Translations under genes and position numbers: made by a program
Assembly: GCF_900291955.1 (NCBI RefSeq)
Contig: NZ_OLMR01000005.1
Coordinates: forward strand, 82,637-146,636
Length of the DNA stretch: 64,000 bases
Source of the DNA: Pseudoruminococcus massiliensis
GTDB taxonomy: Bacteria > Bacillota > Clostridia > Oscillospirales > Acutalibacteraceae
Direction: 5' to 3'
Notes under the pieces: model-generated
The model's input: the letters and a program-made list of their open reading frames with translations, nothing else
Database searches by the model: none
Told to the model about the DNA's origin: nothing
In this document: piece after piece, positions 53,428 to 62,401 of the stretch
Layout of the letters: each line of letters opens with the position of its first letter
Position numbering within the stretch: the stretch's first letter is position 1

Positions 53428-54378
53428 TTGAATATAGTAGTTATGGATTATAAAACTGTTACAAGTGGAGATGTTTCGCTCAAGGCTTTTGAAGATTTCG
53501 GAAAAGTAACCTATCTTCCGTTGACGTCACCTAAGAATGTGGCAGAGGCAATAAAAGATGCTGATGTTGTGCTTTGTAATAAAACACCAATGACAGCAGA
53601 AAATATGTCAGGTGCAAAAAATCTTAAATTCATAGGACTTTTTGCGACAGGCTATAATAATATAGACCTCGACTATACCAATACTCACGGAATAACCGTC
53701 TGCAATGCAGGAAGCTATTCAACAAGTGCGGTTGTACAACATACTTTCGCACTTCTGCTTGAAATGACTAATCGTGTTGCTAAATATAATGAATTTACTC
53801 ATAAAAATGGTTGGTGTGAAAGCGAAACCTTTTCGCCATTTATTTATGATATAATGGAACTTTCTGGAAAGACTATGGGTATAGTCGGCTATGGCAGTAT
53901 TGGTAAAGCGGTTGCAAATGTGGCTCGTACCTTTGGAATGAATGTTATCGTAAACACAAGAACAGTTCGAGAGGACGGTATTACAAAATTTGTTTCGTTT
54001 GATGAACTTCTTGAAAAAAGCGATATAATTTCTCTGCATTGTCCGCTGAATAAGCAATCTGAAAAGCTTTTTAACGCAGAAACCTTTGCGAAAATGAAGC
54101 AGGGAGCATATTTTATAAATACAGCTCGTGGCGGAATAGTTGATGAAGTGGCTCTTACAGATTCGCTAAAAAGCGGTCATCTCGGCGGAGCAGCTGTTGA
54201 TACAATAGCTGTTGAACCAATGAGAAATGATTGTCCGTTGAAAGATGCTCCTAACTTGTTGATAACACCTCATGTTGCTTGGGCTCCTAAGGAAACAAGA
54301 GAACGCCTTGTCGGTATTGTCTATAACAATCTTAAAAACTTTATAGACGGAAAGCCTACAAATGTAGTTACAGCTTGA
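53428..54378 (+). CDS. D-2-hydroxyacid dehydrogenase
   Basis: A 316-residue NAD(P)-dependent dehydrogenase. Cofactor motif GIVGYGSIGKAV near residue 150, Arg/Glu/His catalytic triad region with INTARGGIVDE and LITPHVAWAP. Sequence class is that of glycerate dehydrogenase/hydroxypyruvate reductase or D-lactate dehydrogenase. I start at TTG 53428, 9 bases after GGGGAGA; the longest ORF starts at a TTG within the terminator. It is followed by a Nif11-like gene and L-lactate dehydrogenase. Confidence 0.9.
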   Translation: MNIVVMDYKTVTSGDVSLKAFEDFGKVTYLPLTSPKNVAEAIKDADVVLCNKTPMTAENMSGAKNLKFIGLFATGYNNIDLDYTNTHGITVCNAGSYSTSAVVQHTFALLLEMTNRVAKYNEFTHKNGWCESETFSPFIYDIMELSGKTMGIVGYGSIGKAVANVARTFGMNVIVNTRTVREDGITKFVSFDELLEKSDIISLHCPLNKQSEKLFNAETFAKMKQGAYFINTARGGIVDEVALTDSLKSGHLGGAAVDTIAVEPMRNDCPLKDAPNLLITPHVAWAPKETRERLVGIVYNNLKNFIDGKPTNVVTA

Positions 54379-54393
54379 TTCGGTGAGAAGCCT

Positions 54394-54672
54394 ATGGATA
54401 AAACACAGAGCGAGCTTAACAGGCTTTTATATGATGCAAGGCACAATACTGAGCTTAGAGATAAGCTTTTGGCAACAAGAAATGCCAAAGACCCTATGAA
54501 CGAATTTTGCAAGGTTTCGCAAGATTTAGGTTATAATATAACTATTGGTGGTTTATTCGCGCTTGGTCAGGATATGAATGACAGCAAGTTAAGAAGTGTG
54601 AACGGAGGCGGAGTCGATGGTATTGATGGCTGGGACGATGCCTACGAAACCTTCTTTTACTCATTAAAATAA
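54394..54672 (+). CDS. Nif11-like small protein with Gly-Gly motif
   Basis: A 92-residue protein with residues 1-57 resembling the Nif11 leader domain (LLYDARHNTELRDKLLA, FCKVSQDLGYNIT), followed by a LRSVNGGGVDG motif at about 66-76 like the leader-cleavage signature of RiPP precursors, and a short acidic end without Cys. It lies 15 bases after the D-hydroxyacid dehydrogenase and 19 before L-lactate dehydrogenase. No RiPP maturation gene is near. It may be a precursor peptide, or a domain relative without peptide-natural-product function. Confidence 0.6.
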   Translation: MDKTQSELNRLLYDARHNTELRDKLLATRNAKDPMNEFCKVSQDLGYNITIGGLFALGQDMNDSKLRSVNGGGVDGIDGWDDAYETFFYSLK

Positions 54673-54691
54673 ATATTGAGGAGGAATTTTC

Positions 54692-55639
54692 ATGAAAAAA
54701 GAGGCAAAAAAAGTTGCTATTGTAGGAACAGGTATGGTTGGTATGAGCTATGCTTATGCAATGCTTAACCAGAATGGCTGTGACGAAATGGTCCTTATCG
54801 ACATCAACAAGGAGAGAACTATCGGTGAGGCTATGGACCTTAACCACGGTCTTGCTTTTGCACCATCAGCTATGAAGATTTATGCTGGAGAATACAGCGA
54901 TTGCAACGATGCTGACATCGTTGTTATCTGTGCGGGTGTTGCACAAAAACCAGGCGAATCAAGACTTGACTTGCTTAACAGAAATGTTGCAGTCTTTAAG
55001 ACAATCGTTGAACCAATCGTTGCAGTAGGTTTTCACGGAATTTTTCTTGTTGCAACTAACCCTGTTGATATTATGACTTATGTAACCCGTAAGCTTTCAG
55101 GATTCCCTGCAAAGAGAGTTATCGGAAGTGGTACTACTCTTGATACTGCAAGACTTCGTTTTCTAATTGGCGATTACTTCGATGTCAACCCAAGAAATGT
55201 TCACGCATATGTAATTGGTGAGCATGGCGATAGTGAGTTTGTTCCTTGGTCGCAGGCATTGATTTCTACAAAGCCTGTTGTAGATGTAGTAAAGCAAAAT
55301 CGTAATTTCTCTATGAATGAACTTCTGAAGATTCAAGAGGAAGTTCGTACATCTGCTCAGGTTATTATTGAGGCAAAGAAAGCAACTTATTACGGAATTG
55401 GTATGGCTTTGACAAGAATTACTAAGGCGATTTTCCAAGATGAGAATAGTATTCTTACAGTTTCTTCTATGCTTATTGGTGAATTTGGAGAACAAGATGT
55501 TACTATTGGTGTTCCTGCTATTGTTAATAGAGATGGTATCAAGGATATTCTTGAGCTTAACCTCAACGAGGACGAAATCGCTAAATTTAAAAATTCTTGT
55601 GAAACACTTAGAGAATTCTATGGTCAGTTGAATTTGTAA
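54692..55639 (+). CDS. ldh: L-lactate dehydrogenase
   Basis: A 315-residue NAD-dependent enzyme reducing pyruvate to L-lactate. NAD motif VGTGMVGMSYA, coenzyme/substrate loop QKPGESRLDLLNRN with Arg, the RVIGSGTTLDTARLR motif with Arg-Asp pair and the catalytic HxGDSE motif GEHGDSEFVPW. The Gln of the QKPGES loop marks lactate rather than malate specificity. GAGGAGG precedes the ATG. It ends opposite a minus-strand candidate RNA. Confidence 0.95.
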   Translation: MKKEAKKVAIVGTGMVGMSYAYAMLNQNGCDEMVLIDINKERTIGEAMDLNHGLAFAPSAMKIYAGEYSDCNDADIVVICAGVAQKPGESRLDLLNRNVAVFKTIVEPIVAVGFHGIFLVATNPVDIMTYVTRKLSGFPAKRVIGSGTTLDTARLRFLIGDYFDVNPRNVHAYVIGEHGDSEFVPWSQALISTKPVVDVVKQNRNFSMNELLKIQEEVRTSAQVIIEAKKATYYGIGMALTRITKAIFQDENSILTVSSMLIGEFGEQDVTIGVPAIVNRDGIKDILELNLNEDEIAKFKNSCETLREFYGQLNL

Positions 55640-55668
55640 TATGCTGACAGCTTTTATTAAATTGTTTT

Positions 55669-55782
55669 AGCAAGCTTTAACTGGCAACGACCTTATGCCT
55701 TACACACTTTTAGCGACTTATTCACTGCAAATATAGTTTAAAGCTTTGCTATTTACGCAGCAACACAAAATGTGTGCTTTAT
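55669..55782 (-). ncRNA. Candidate structured small RNA, copy B
   Basis: The minus-strand equivalent of the RNA at 33933. It holds the same core elements in order (TATATTTGCAG, GAATA, GTCGCTAAAAGTGT, GGCATAAG, TTGCCA) with scattered substitutions. The closing stem is made of AGCAAAGCTTTAAAC and GTTAAAGCTTGCT, unlike the bases of copy A but equally able to pair. The GYGA/TCGC hairpin tolerates a C-to-T change through a G-U pair. No protein-coding frame is present. Confidence 0.65.
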
Positions 55783-55837
55783 AATTTAATTATAGTATAA
55801 TTTTCTGATTATGTCAAGAATAAAACACAATTTGTGT
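55763..55837 (-). promoter_or_regulatory. Sigma-A promoter flanked by palindromes (unit B)
   Basis: On the minus strand, TTGACA (55812-55817), a 17-base spacer and TATAAT (55789-55794) form a perfect consensus promoter. Palindromes ACACAAATTGTGT (55825-55837) and CACACATTTTGTGT (55763-55776) lie before the -35 and after the start point, 61-62 bases apart. This matches unit A in layout, not exact sequence. Confidence 0.75.
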
Positions 55838-55857
55838 AAATTCGATATTGCTATGAA

Positions 55858-55895
55858 ATGTACGAGCTTTTAATATGAAGTTCGTACATTTTGTT
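55858..55895 (+). terminator. Terminator downstream of ldh
   Basis: TGTACGAGCTT and AAGTTCGTACA pair over 11 bases (one G-T) around 7 bases and are followed by TTTTGTTTTT. It can end the ldh transcript after it has run antisense to the candidate RNA. Confidence 0.75.
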
Positions 55896-56287
55896 TTTGT
55901 GGTAAATAATAATTTATATTATACCTAAAAAATCAAGTATATATTGTGTTCAAAATCATTCTTTTGTTTAAAAAGATTATAATTAGCACATAAATTATAT
56001 TGAAAATCATTCTGTATTTGACTGTGTAAACTATTATAAAGATTGTTCATCTTATAAATTTCTATTAAAATACCAAAAGGTGCACCAACAAATACATCTA
56101 ACAATAGTACAACAGAAGGTTCTGGCTATAATATTGGAACAGTACTTTAAGTCATAAAATAATAAAAATTAAACTCTTTATATAATCTAAAAGTTTAGAA
56201 AAAAGTGTAGCAGAAAATTGTAACACCACATATAAATATTAGACTTTTAGTCTGTTGCTTTTTGTGGCTTATTTTATATTTTGACAA
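55896..56287. other. Intergenic AT-rich region with a gene remnant
   Basis: About 390 AT-rich bases. Plus-strand bases 56056-56150 encode the coherent end of a protein (SIKIPKGAPTNTSNNS, then TTEGSGYNIGTVL and a stop) but the frame is closed just upstream and there is no start. It looks like the 3' remnant of a lost gene. Nothing else was recognised. Confidence 0.4.
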
Positions 56288-56334
56288 AAAACAACCTCCA
56301 TTTTAGGATTATTCCTAATAATGGAGGTTGTTAT
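56288..56334 (-). terminator. YhgE-gene terminator
   Basis: On the minus strand AACAACCTCCAT and ATGGAGGTTGTT form a long stem with an inner TAGGA/TCCTA stem and are followed by TTTTTG. Confidence 0.85.
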
Positions 56335-56341
56335 TATCTGA

Positions 56342-58948
56342 TTATAAAATTAAGTCTGTTTCTTCAAGGCGTTTATTAAAGAACCTCATTGCTCTCATAC
56401 AAGGCTTACGGAAGAGGATTCCTATTATCAATGCTAAAGGTATGAAGCAAAGGAGATATAGTATGTTTTCCCAGTAAGCACTGTATGTAACACCTGCTAT
56501 TGTTTCTCTTACAGCATTAATAGCATAGTTAAATGGCATAAATCTGATTAGATTCTGGAAGAAATTAGGTAAAAGCTCTGGTGGGAATGTACCGCCTGAA
56601 CCTGCAACCTGAACAATCAATATAATAACTGCTATTGCCTTTCCTATAACACTGAACGAAATTGTCAATGAGTAAATAAGAAGTGAAAAAACAATGATAA
56701 TTATCCAGGTTGTAAGAATGAAGAGAAAGAGGTTTTCGCACTGAATTTTTAGGAAGAATACATCACCAAGAGCTGTGATAGTAGCCTGAAGCAATGATAT
56801 TACCATAAATATCAAATATCTTCCAAAGTACTCCTGATAAGGTTTGACCTTGCCAACAGTTTTTATATCACTTTTGCTGAGTTCAGTTTTAAGAACCGCA
56901 ACAAGGACGATACCACCGACCCACAAAGCAAGAACTGTATAGAACGGTGCCATTGCTGAACCATAATCAGATACTGGAAATATCTTTTCAGTGTTTATCT
57001 TAACAGGACTTGAGATAAAGTCACTTACTGCCTTTGGGTCACCAAAAACAGTACCTATAAGATTTTCAATAGTTGAATTTTCTTTTAAATTCTGAATTTT
57101 TTTCTTAATGGTATCAATATTATTGATTCCCTTATCAATTAACTTTTCTACATCATTAAATGTACTACTTACAGAAGTAACTATTTTTTGTGCGGAATTT
57201 AATGCCTCCTCAATATCATCAGTGACAGTAGAAGATGTGAGAACATCTGAAACCTTATCGAGTGCATCACCTGATTTATTGATGACCTTTTCTATTGATT
57301 TTTTTGCAGGAGTTAAATAATTACTCTTAAAGTTAGCAATAGAATTCTTTGTAGAATCTGCCAATGCTTTAATTTCACTGCCAAAGTCGGCTGGAAGTAC
57401 ATTTGAATTTTTTAATGTAGATGCCACTGAATTAAGCTTCGTAATTATCTGGTTTTGAGTTTTATTCATATCTGTTAAAAATTCAACAACATCAGAAATC
57501 TTAATATCAGCTTTAATATTAGAAATAAGTTTATTTATTTCTGTCTTTATCTGAGTAATGGAATTTTGAGTTTCTTTAATGATAGCATCAATATCGCTTT
57601 TTAAGTCTTTAGGCAAAGAACCTGTTTCTTTGATTTTTTGAGTTGCATCATTTATTTTAGAAATAATAGCACTTTGTTTTGTATTGAGTGAATTAAGCTT
57701 TGCAATTGCATCAGATGTATCTATCCCAAACTTTTCAGACAAAGTATTTAAAGCAGAGATAAGTTCGTTATTAGCGGCAATTATGCTTTGATTGATAATT
57801 TTTATCTCGTTAAGCTTATCTGCTGTGGTAGATGTATCTTTTTCAATAGTGTCAAATATAGTATCGAGCTTTTGGCTTAAAGAGTCTATAAGAGAAGAAA
57901 TCTTCGCTGTGGAAGTTTCAATAGTATTAACTAAGCTTGTGATACCGCTTGAGCCTGTATTATCGAGGCTATTAAGAATATTAATAATATCATTATTTAT
58001 CTCAATAATCTTATTGCAAATATCAGTAAGATTCTGAAGGTCGTCAGCAATATCTTTAGAACCATTATTTACTTTAGTAATAACTGTATTAAGCTGATTG
58101 CTGAATGATGAAGTAAGCGAATCAAGAGAAGCAATGCTGCTTTCAAGAGTTGAAGAAAGTCCAGTTGATGCAGACTTAATTGCCGTACTTGCATCTTTAA
58201 TAGAGTTTACAAATTCATTTGTATCTTTAAGCTTATCTTTAAGTTTTGGAAGTGAATCCTTATTTGACTTAATTAAGGAATTTACTGAATCCATACTTCC
58301 AGAAATTACATCTATTGTAGATTTCAATGAATCAAGAGATATTTTTCCGTCATCAAGAGTGGAAATAATATTATCACAAATCTTATCTTTGTTTTCTGAT
58401 ATTTCGTCAGAAGATGTATTAAGCACTGTTGCGGCAATATTTGTAATTTCAGCAACAAAGCTTGAGTTTACCTCTGTTTGAATAGCCTGAATACCTTTAT
58501 CGGTGATTTTAGGTGCAATAGCGTTTTTCTTTTCATTAACAAGGTATGTAATTTCAGGTCTTTTAAGCTCACCAGAGGCTATACTTACAAGATTTTCGCT
58601 GAAATTTTCAGAAATAATTACTACTGCATAATAATCGCCATCAATTATACCTTGGTCGGCAGTATCTTTGTCTACAAATTCCCAACCCATTTGAGTATTT
58701 TTTTTAAGATTATCAACTATATTGTCACCAAATGATGTCTTTAGAGGTCCAATCTTACAACCTTTATCGAGATTGACAACTGCAACTTGGATATTTCCTG
58801 AGTTATCATACGGATTCCAGTTAGATGCAATATTAAACCACGCATATAAAGCAGGAAGAACACTAAGTCCAATAACCACTATAAAGGCAATTACACTTCT
58901 GAAAATCTTTTTAAGGTCATGCTTAAAAATAGAAAAAATTTTTTTCAT
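56342..58948 (-). CDS. YhgE/Pip family membrane protein
   Basis: An 868-residue protein with one N-terminal membrane helix (about 16-38), a long extracytoplasmic coiled-coil region (about 170-640, rich in Ser, Asn, Asp, Lys and repeated LN...I heptads) and five C-terminal helices (about 675-855) of the ABC-2 permease type. Family signatures are the SVLPALYAWFNIASNWNPYD segment near residue 28-47 and the C-terminal AGSGGTFPPELLP. Family members include Pip, a phage receptor of lactococci, and YhgE. Some secrete or anchor surface components; no transporter ATPase is near. It overlaps the next minus-strand gene. Confidence 0.9.
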   Translation of the reverse strand: MKKIFSIFKHDLKKIFRSVIAFIVVIGLSVLPALYAWFNIASNWNPYDNSGNIQVAVVNLDKGCKIGPLKTSFGDNIVDNLKKNTQMGWEFVDKDTADQGIIDGDYYAVVIISENFSENLVSIASGELKRPEITYLVNEKKNAIAPKITDKGIQAIQTEVNSSFVAEITNIAATVLNTSSDEISENKDKICDNIISTLDDGKISLDSLKSTIDVISGSMDSVNSLIKSNKDSLPKLKDKLKDTNEFVNSIKDASTAIKSASTGLSSTLESSIASLDSLTSSFSNQLNTVITKVNNGSKDIADDLQNLTDICNKIIEINNDIINILNSLDNTGSSGITSLVNTIETSTAKISSLIDSLSQKLDTIFDTIEKDTSTTADKLNEIKIINQSIIAANNELISALNTLSEKFGIDTSDAIAKLNSLNTKQSAIISKINDATQKIKETGSLPKDLKSDIDAIIKETQNSITQIKTEINKLISNIKADIKISDVVEFLTDMNKTQNQIITKLNSVASTLKNSNVLPADFGSEIKALADSTKNSIANFKSNYLTPAKKSIEKVINKSGDALDKVSDVLTSSTVTDDIEEALNSAQKIVTSVSSTFNDVEKLIDKGINNIDTIKKKIQNLKENSTIENLIGTVFGDPKAVSDFISSPVKINTEKIFPVSDYGSAMAPFYTVLALWVGGIVLVAVLKTELSKSDIKTVGKVKPYQEYFGRYLIFMVISLLQATITALGDVFFLKIQCENLFLFILTTWIIIIVFSLLIYSLTISFSVIGKAIAVIILIVQVAGSGGTFPPELLPNFFQNLIRFMPFNYAINAVRETIAGVTYSAYWENILYLLCFIPLALIIGILFRKPCMRAMRFFNKRLEETDLIL

Positions 58949-59292
58949 TCGCTTTCGTCCTCACTTTCGTCATCTTTTTCTTCTGGCTCATTCTCATCTT
59001 CATATCCAAGATATACACGCAGCCTATATATTCTATATTCATTGTGTATAAGATAGGCAACTACGAAGATAATTGTAATAATCCAAAGTACCAGAAAGAA
59101 TAGTTTTGATTCAAGACTGAACATAAGCGCCAGAAATACAATAGCGGATACAGCTATAAATATAATTCCTATTCGATTGACTTTCTCACGCTTTTCTTTC
59201 ATTTCCATATATTCGTATTTTACACGAAGATATGTATTGTGTTCGATGTCACGCTCGCTTAACAAGGGATTATATTTATCTTCTTCAATCAT
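58945..59292 (-). CDS. Hypothetical two-helix membrane protein
   Basis: A 115-residue protein with two adjacent membrane helices (about 41-60 and 65-85) between charged ends; the C-terminus is very acidic. GGGAGG precedes the start on its strand. Its stop overlaps the YhgE-like gene's start by four bases, so both are co-translated and may form a complex. Family unknown. Confidence 0.65.
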   Translation of the reverse strand: MIEEDKYNPLLSERDIEHNTYLRVKYEYMEMKEKREKVNRIGIIFIAVSAIVFLALMFSLESKLFFLVLWIITIIFVVAYLIHNEYRIYRLRVYLGYEDENEPEEKDDESEDESE

Positions 59293-59539
59293 AATAACAA
59301 ACCTCCCTTTATTTATAAGAAATTTTAGAAAAGTAAAAAGAAGCTTTTCTAAGATGGAATAATATTATACCTTATTTAGCTGTTTTTTTCAATCTACAAT
59401 ATAAGTCGTTTGTAGAAAATCGGGAGTTCTTGTACAGATTTTACTAATATCAGTTACTACAATGCGTTGATTAAAGAGTATAAATTTGCATAAACTATGC
59501 TTAGCTAAATAAAAAAGCTGTTTATATGGGGGAATTTCT

Positions 59540-60493
59540 GTGAGGATTAAAAAATATATTACTTTATTGTTTATAACAGCGTTAATTATAATAACAATAT
59601 TTGCAGTTGGTAATTTCGCAAAAACAACAATTCCGGTTGTTAATATTTTTAATGTAATCAAAAGTAAATCTGATGAAATAGTGCAATCAACGGGTAAGGT
59701 CGGCTATATAAATCAAAAAAATGTAAAAGCGAATTATGATTGTGTAGTTACGGATATTTTTATAAAAGAAAATGACAATGTAAAAAAGAACGATGAGATA
59801 TTAAAAGTGGCTGTTGTAGAATTGCCCTCTAATATAGATATGGGTAATATATCTAAAATAATAGATAAGTATAAAAATTATGATATTAGCCAAGCAGAAT
59901 ATAAAACGATAGTTGCTCCTGAGAGCGGAACAGTAACTTCTTTTAAAATTCAAAAGGGTGATATTATCACAAAGGGGACTGGACTTTTTACTATAACAGA
60001 TAAATCAGGATTATCAGTTAAGCTTAATATAAACGAAAACCAAATCTCTAAAATACAAGAAGGTCAGAGCGTTACTATAACAGGAAATGCTTTTGATAAA
60101 AAAAGCTATACAGGAAAAGTCATTTCAATAGCTGATGAAGCGGAAGAAACTGCTACCGATATTGGGCGTGAAACTACTATTGAAGTAGATGTAAAGGTTG
60201 AAAATCCCGATGAAGAAATCAAACGAGGATATACCGCAAAGTGTGCAATAATTATTGCATCTGATGATTCTTCAATAATAGTTCCTTACGAATCGCTTGG
60301 AAGTGACAATAAAGGAGATTATGTTTATAAATTTCAGAATAGGAGAGCGGAAAAGCAATATGTAATTATAGAATGTGAGCTTACTGATGGTGCAAAGATA
60401 AAAAGTGGACTTAAAGATGGAGATAGAATTATAAAAAATATTTCTGAGCTTTCTGATAGTGAAGCTCAAGCTATTCATATTGAAGGTGAATAA
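59540..60493 (+). CDS. HlyD/MacA-type membrane fusion protein
   Basis: A 317-residue periplasm-type adaptor with an N-terminal membrane helix (about 10-30). A short biotinyl-lipoyl-like domain (about 48-75 and 125-150) lacks a long coiled-coil hairpin, followed by beta-barrel and membrane-proximal domains (about 155-310). The start is GTG with GGGGGAA upstream. In Gram-positives such adaptors work with MacB permeases in peptide or lantibiotic export/immunity. The permease gene follows 4 bases later, but the ATPase gene usually lying between them is absent. Confidence 0.85.
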   Translation: MRIKKYITLLFITALIIITIFAVGNFAKTTIPVVNIFNVIKSKSDEIVQSTGKVGYINQKNVKANYDCVVTDIFIKENDNVKKNDEILKVAVVELPSNIDMGNISKIIDKYKNYDISQAEYKTIVAPESGTVTSFKIQKGDIITKGTGLFTITDKSGLSVKLNINENQISKIQEGQSVTITGNAFDKKSYTGKVISIADEAEETATDIGRETTIEVDVKVENPDEEIKRGYTAKCAIIIASDDSSIIVPYESLGSDNKGDYVYKFQNRRAEKQYVIIECELTDGAKIKSGLKDGDRIIKNISELSDSEAQAIHIEGE

Positions 60494-60497
60494 GTAT

Positions 60498-61691
60498 ATG
60501 AATGAAGTTTTTTGCTGTGTTATGAGAGGTTTAATAAGAAAAAAGGGGCGAAGCTTACTGACGATAATAGGTATTGCTATTGGTGTTACAGCAGTTATCA
60601 TAATAAGCAATATCTCACAATGTGGAGCCGTGGCCGTAAGTTCAGAGCTTGATAGTCTTGGAGTAGGTGGACTTTCTGTAAGTCTTGATAATACAAATGC
60701 TGATTCTGATGCAGTATTATCTGATAATGAATTGAATATTATAAAAAACTCATCATATGTAGAAAAAGCTATGCCTTTGATTTTTCAGACCGCAACTGTT
60801 AATTCTCGTGGAGAAAATACGCAGGCACTTCTATGGGGAATTGACCAAAACGCTAAAGAAGTTATATCTCTTAAATTAATGTATGGACGATTTATAAACA
60901 AAGGAGATATTGCTACTAATGCAAGAGTTTGTCTTGTAGATGAAAGCTTTGCTAAAGAAAATTTTGGTTATAGTAATATAGTTGGCAGAAAAATTACAGC
61001 TTTGTGCTCTGGCAATTATGAAAATTTTGAAGTTATAGGGGTGATAAAAACTGGTAGCGGACTTTTACAAAATATGATGGGAAACTATATTCCTACATTT
61101 ATGTATCTTTCATATACCACTATGCAAGAATTATATGATATGAGTGATTTTCACCGTATAGCAGTAAAGATAAGTGATGGTGCTGAACCAGATATAGTTG
61201 GTGAAAAGCTTGTAAAAGCTCTTTCTACAGAAACGGGTTTTCAGAATAGTTATATAGTTGAAAGTATGGCTAAACAAAAAGAAGGTCTATCTCAGCTTAT
61301 GAATATTGTTACTATGATTTTATCGGCAGTTGGAGGGGTTTCTTTATTTGTGGCAAGTCTTAGTATTATGAATGTTATGCTTGTATCAGTTGGAGAAAAA
61401 AAGCGTGAAATAGGTATTAAAAAAGCCATAGGAGCATGCAGAGGAGATATTCTTAAGGAATTTTTAATAGAGGCTTTTATACTTACAATGTCAGGTAGTA
61501 TTCTTGGTGTAATTTTAGGCATTGTAATATCCTTTATTGGAGCATTTATGCTTGGGATATCCATTATTATTAGATATGATATTATTGCATTTACAGTCAT
61601 ATTCGCTCTATTTACAGGTATAGTTTTTGGTATATATCCAGCGAATAAAGCTTCTAAATTAAAGCCAGTAGATGCACTTAGAGGCGAATAG
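60498..61691 (+). CDS. MacB-type ABC permease
   Basis: A 397-residue membrane protein: N-terminal helix (about 18-40), an extracytoplasmic MacB-PCD domain (about 45-255) and the FtsX domain with three helices (about 270-390), including the EKKREIGIKKAIGACRGDI segment and PANKASKLKPVDALRGE end. It has no ATPase domain and no ATPase gene adjoins it. I start at 60498, preceded by GAAGGTG, because the longer ORF overlaps the adaptor gene. A terminator follows. Confidence 0.88.
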   Translation: MNEVFCCVMRGLIRKKGRSLLTIIGIAIGVTAVIIISNISQCGAVAVSSELDSLGVGGLSVSLDNTNADSDAVLSDNELNIIKNSSYVEKAMPLIFQTATVNSRGENTQALLWGIDQNAKEVISLKLMYGRFINKGDIATNARVCLVDESFAKENFGYSNIVGRKITALCSGNYENFEVIGVIKTGSGLLQNMMGNYIPTFMYLSYTTMQELYDMSDFHRIAVKISDGAEPDIVGEKLVKALSTETGFQNSYIVESMAKQKEGLSQLMNIVTMILSAVGGVSLFVASLSIMNVMLVSVGEKKREIGIKKAIGACRGDILKEFLIEAFILTMSGSILGVILGIVISFIGAFMLGISIIIRYDIIAFTVIFALFTGIVFGIYPANKASKLKPVDALRGE

Positions 61692-61734
61692 ACTTTATAA
61701 AGATTTATTATACAAATATGTAAGTGAAAAATAT

Positions 61735-61793
61735 CAAATCCCATAATCTACATTATCAACAACAATTATAATGCGTATTATGGGATTTTTTTC
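61735..61793 (+). terminator. Terminator after the MacB gene
   Basis: AATCCCATAAT and ATTATGGGATT form a perfect 11-base stem with a loop of about 32 bases and a following T run. Confidence 0.75.
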
Positions 61794-61873
61794 TATAAAA
61801 GCTGTATTTAAATCTTCCGAAAGATTGCTTTTCTGTGCTATTGCAAGGACATGGAAACCTTTTATCATTCAGC

Positions 61874-62370
61874 TTATCTATGTTTCAAAATCTGACTGCG
61901 AATTTCCTCTGTCAACGGCTCAATATCTCCACCATATTCGGCAAAGGTACATATAGATAGCATTTCTTCAACAGCACCTTTTGTTACCAATTAAAGGAGA
62001 AATGTTAAGTATTGTAAATTCTTCTGTACCGAATATTTCCCTCGGCGTCATCAAAGTGTGTGATTGAGTACGGACCGTTGGGATATTTCGAGCAATAAAG
62101 ACTTCGGCGAGAGAGCAAACTTGTAAGTTCCGTTATGGCAATACCGTAAAGCTGCTTATGGAAAATATGGTCGATACGCTCTTGCAAATCGGGTAGTTTG
62201 TCCTCAAGACCTACAAGCAATCGCTTTGCAATTTCACGCAAAAAAACGCCTGTTTTGAGCAGAACATCAAGGCGAAAATCTCGTCTTTTCAGCTTTGTAC
62301 CGAGCATTAAACTCCATTCGGGAAAAACGATAGGAACATCGGTATCTTGCTGATTTTCGTCATATGAAGC
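61874..62370 (-). pseudogene. DNA methyltransferase-like fragment
   Basis: A broken minus-strand gene. Bases 62370-62005 encode residues including GIAITELTSLLSRRSLYCSK and NGPYSITHFDDAEGNIRY, which I associate with N6-adenine DNA methyltransferases carried on mobile elements. After a stop, 61990-61874 in another frame encode a plausible C-terminus (EYGGDIEPLTEEIRSQIL). Both may come from one gene with a large internal deletion. The upstream end abuts the phage capsid fragment of the opposite strand at about 62360-62370. Identification is from memory of similar proteins. Confidence 0.45.
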
Positions 62371-62401
62371 TCTGCAAAGACAGCGACAACTTGAAACAAG
62401 A

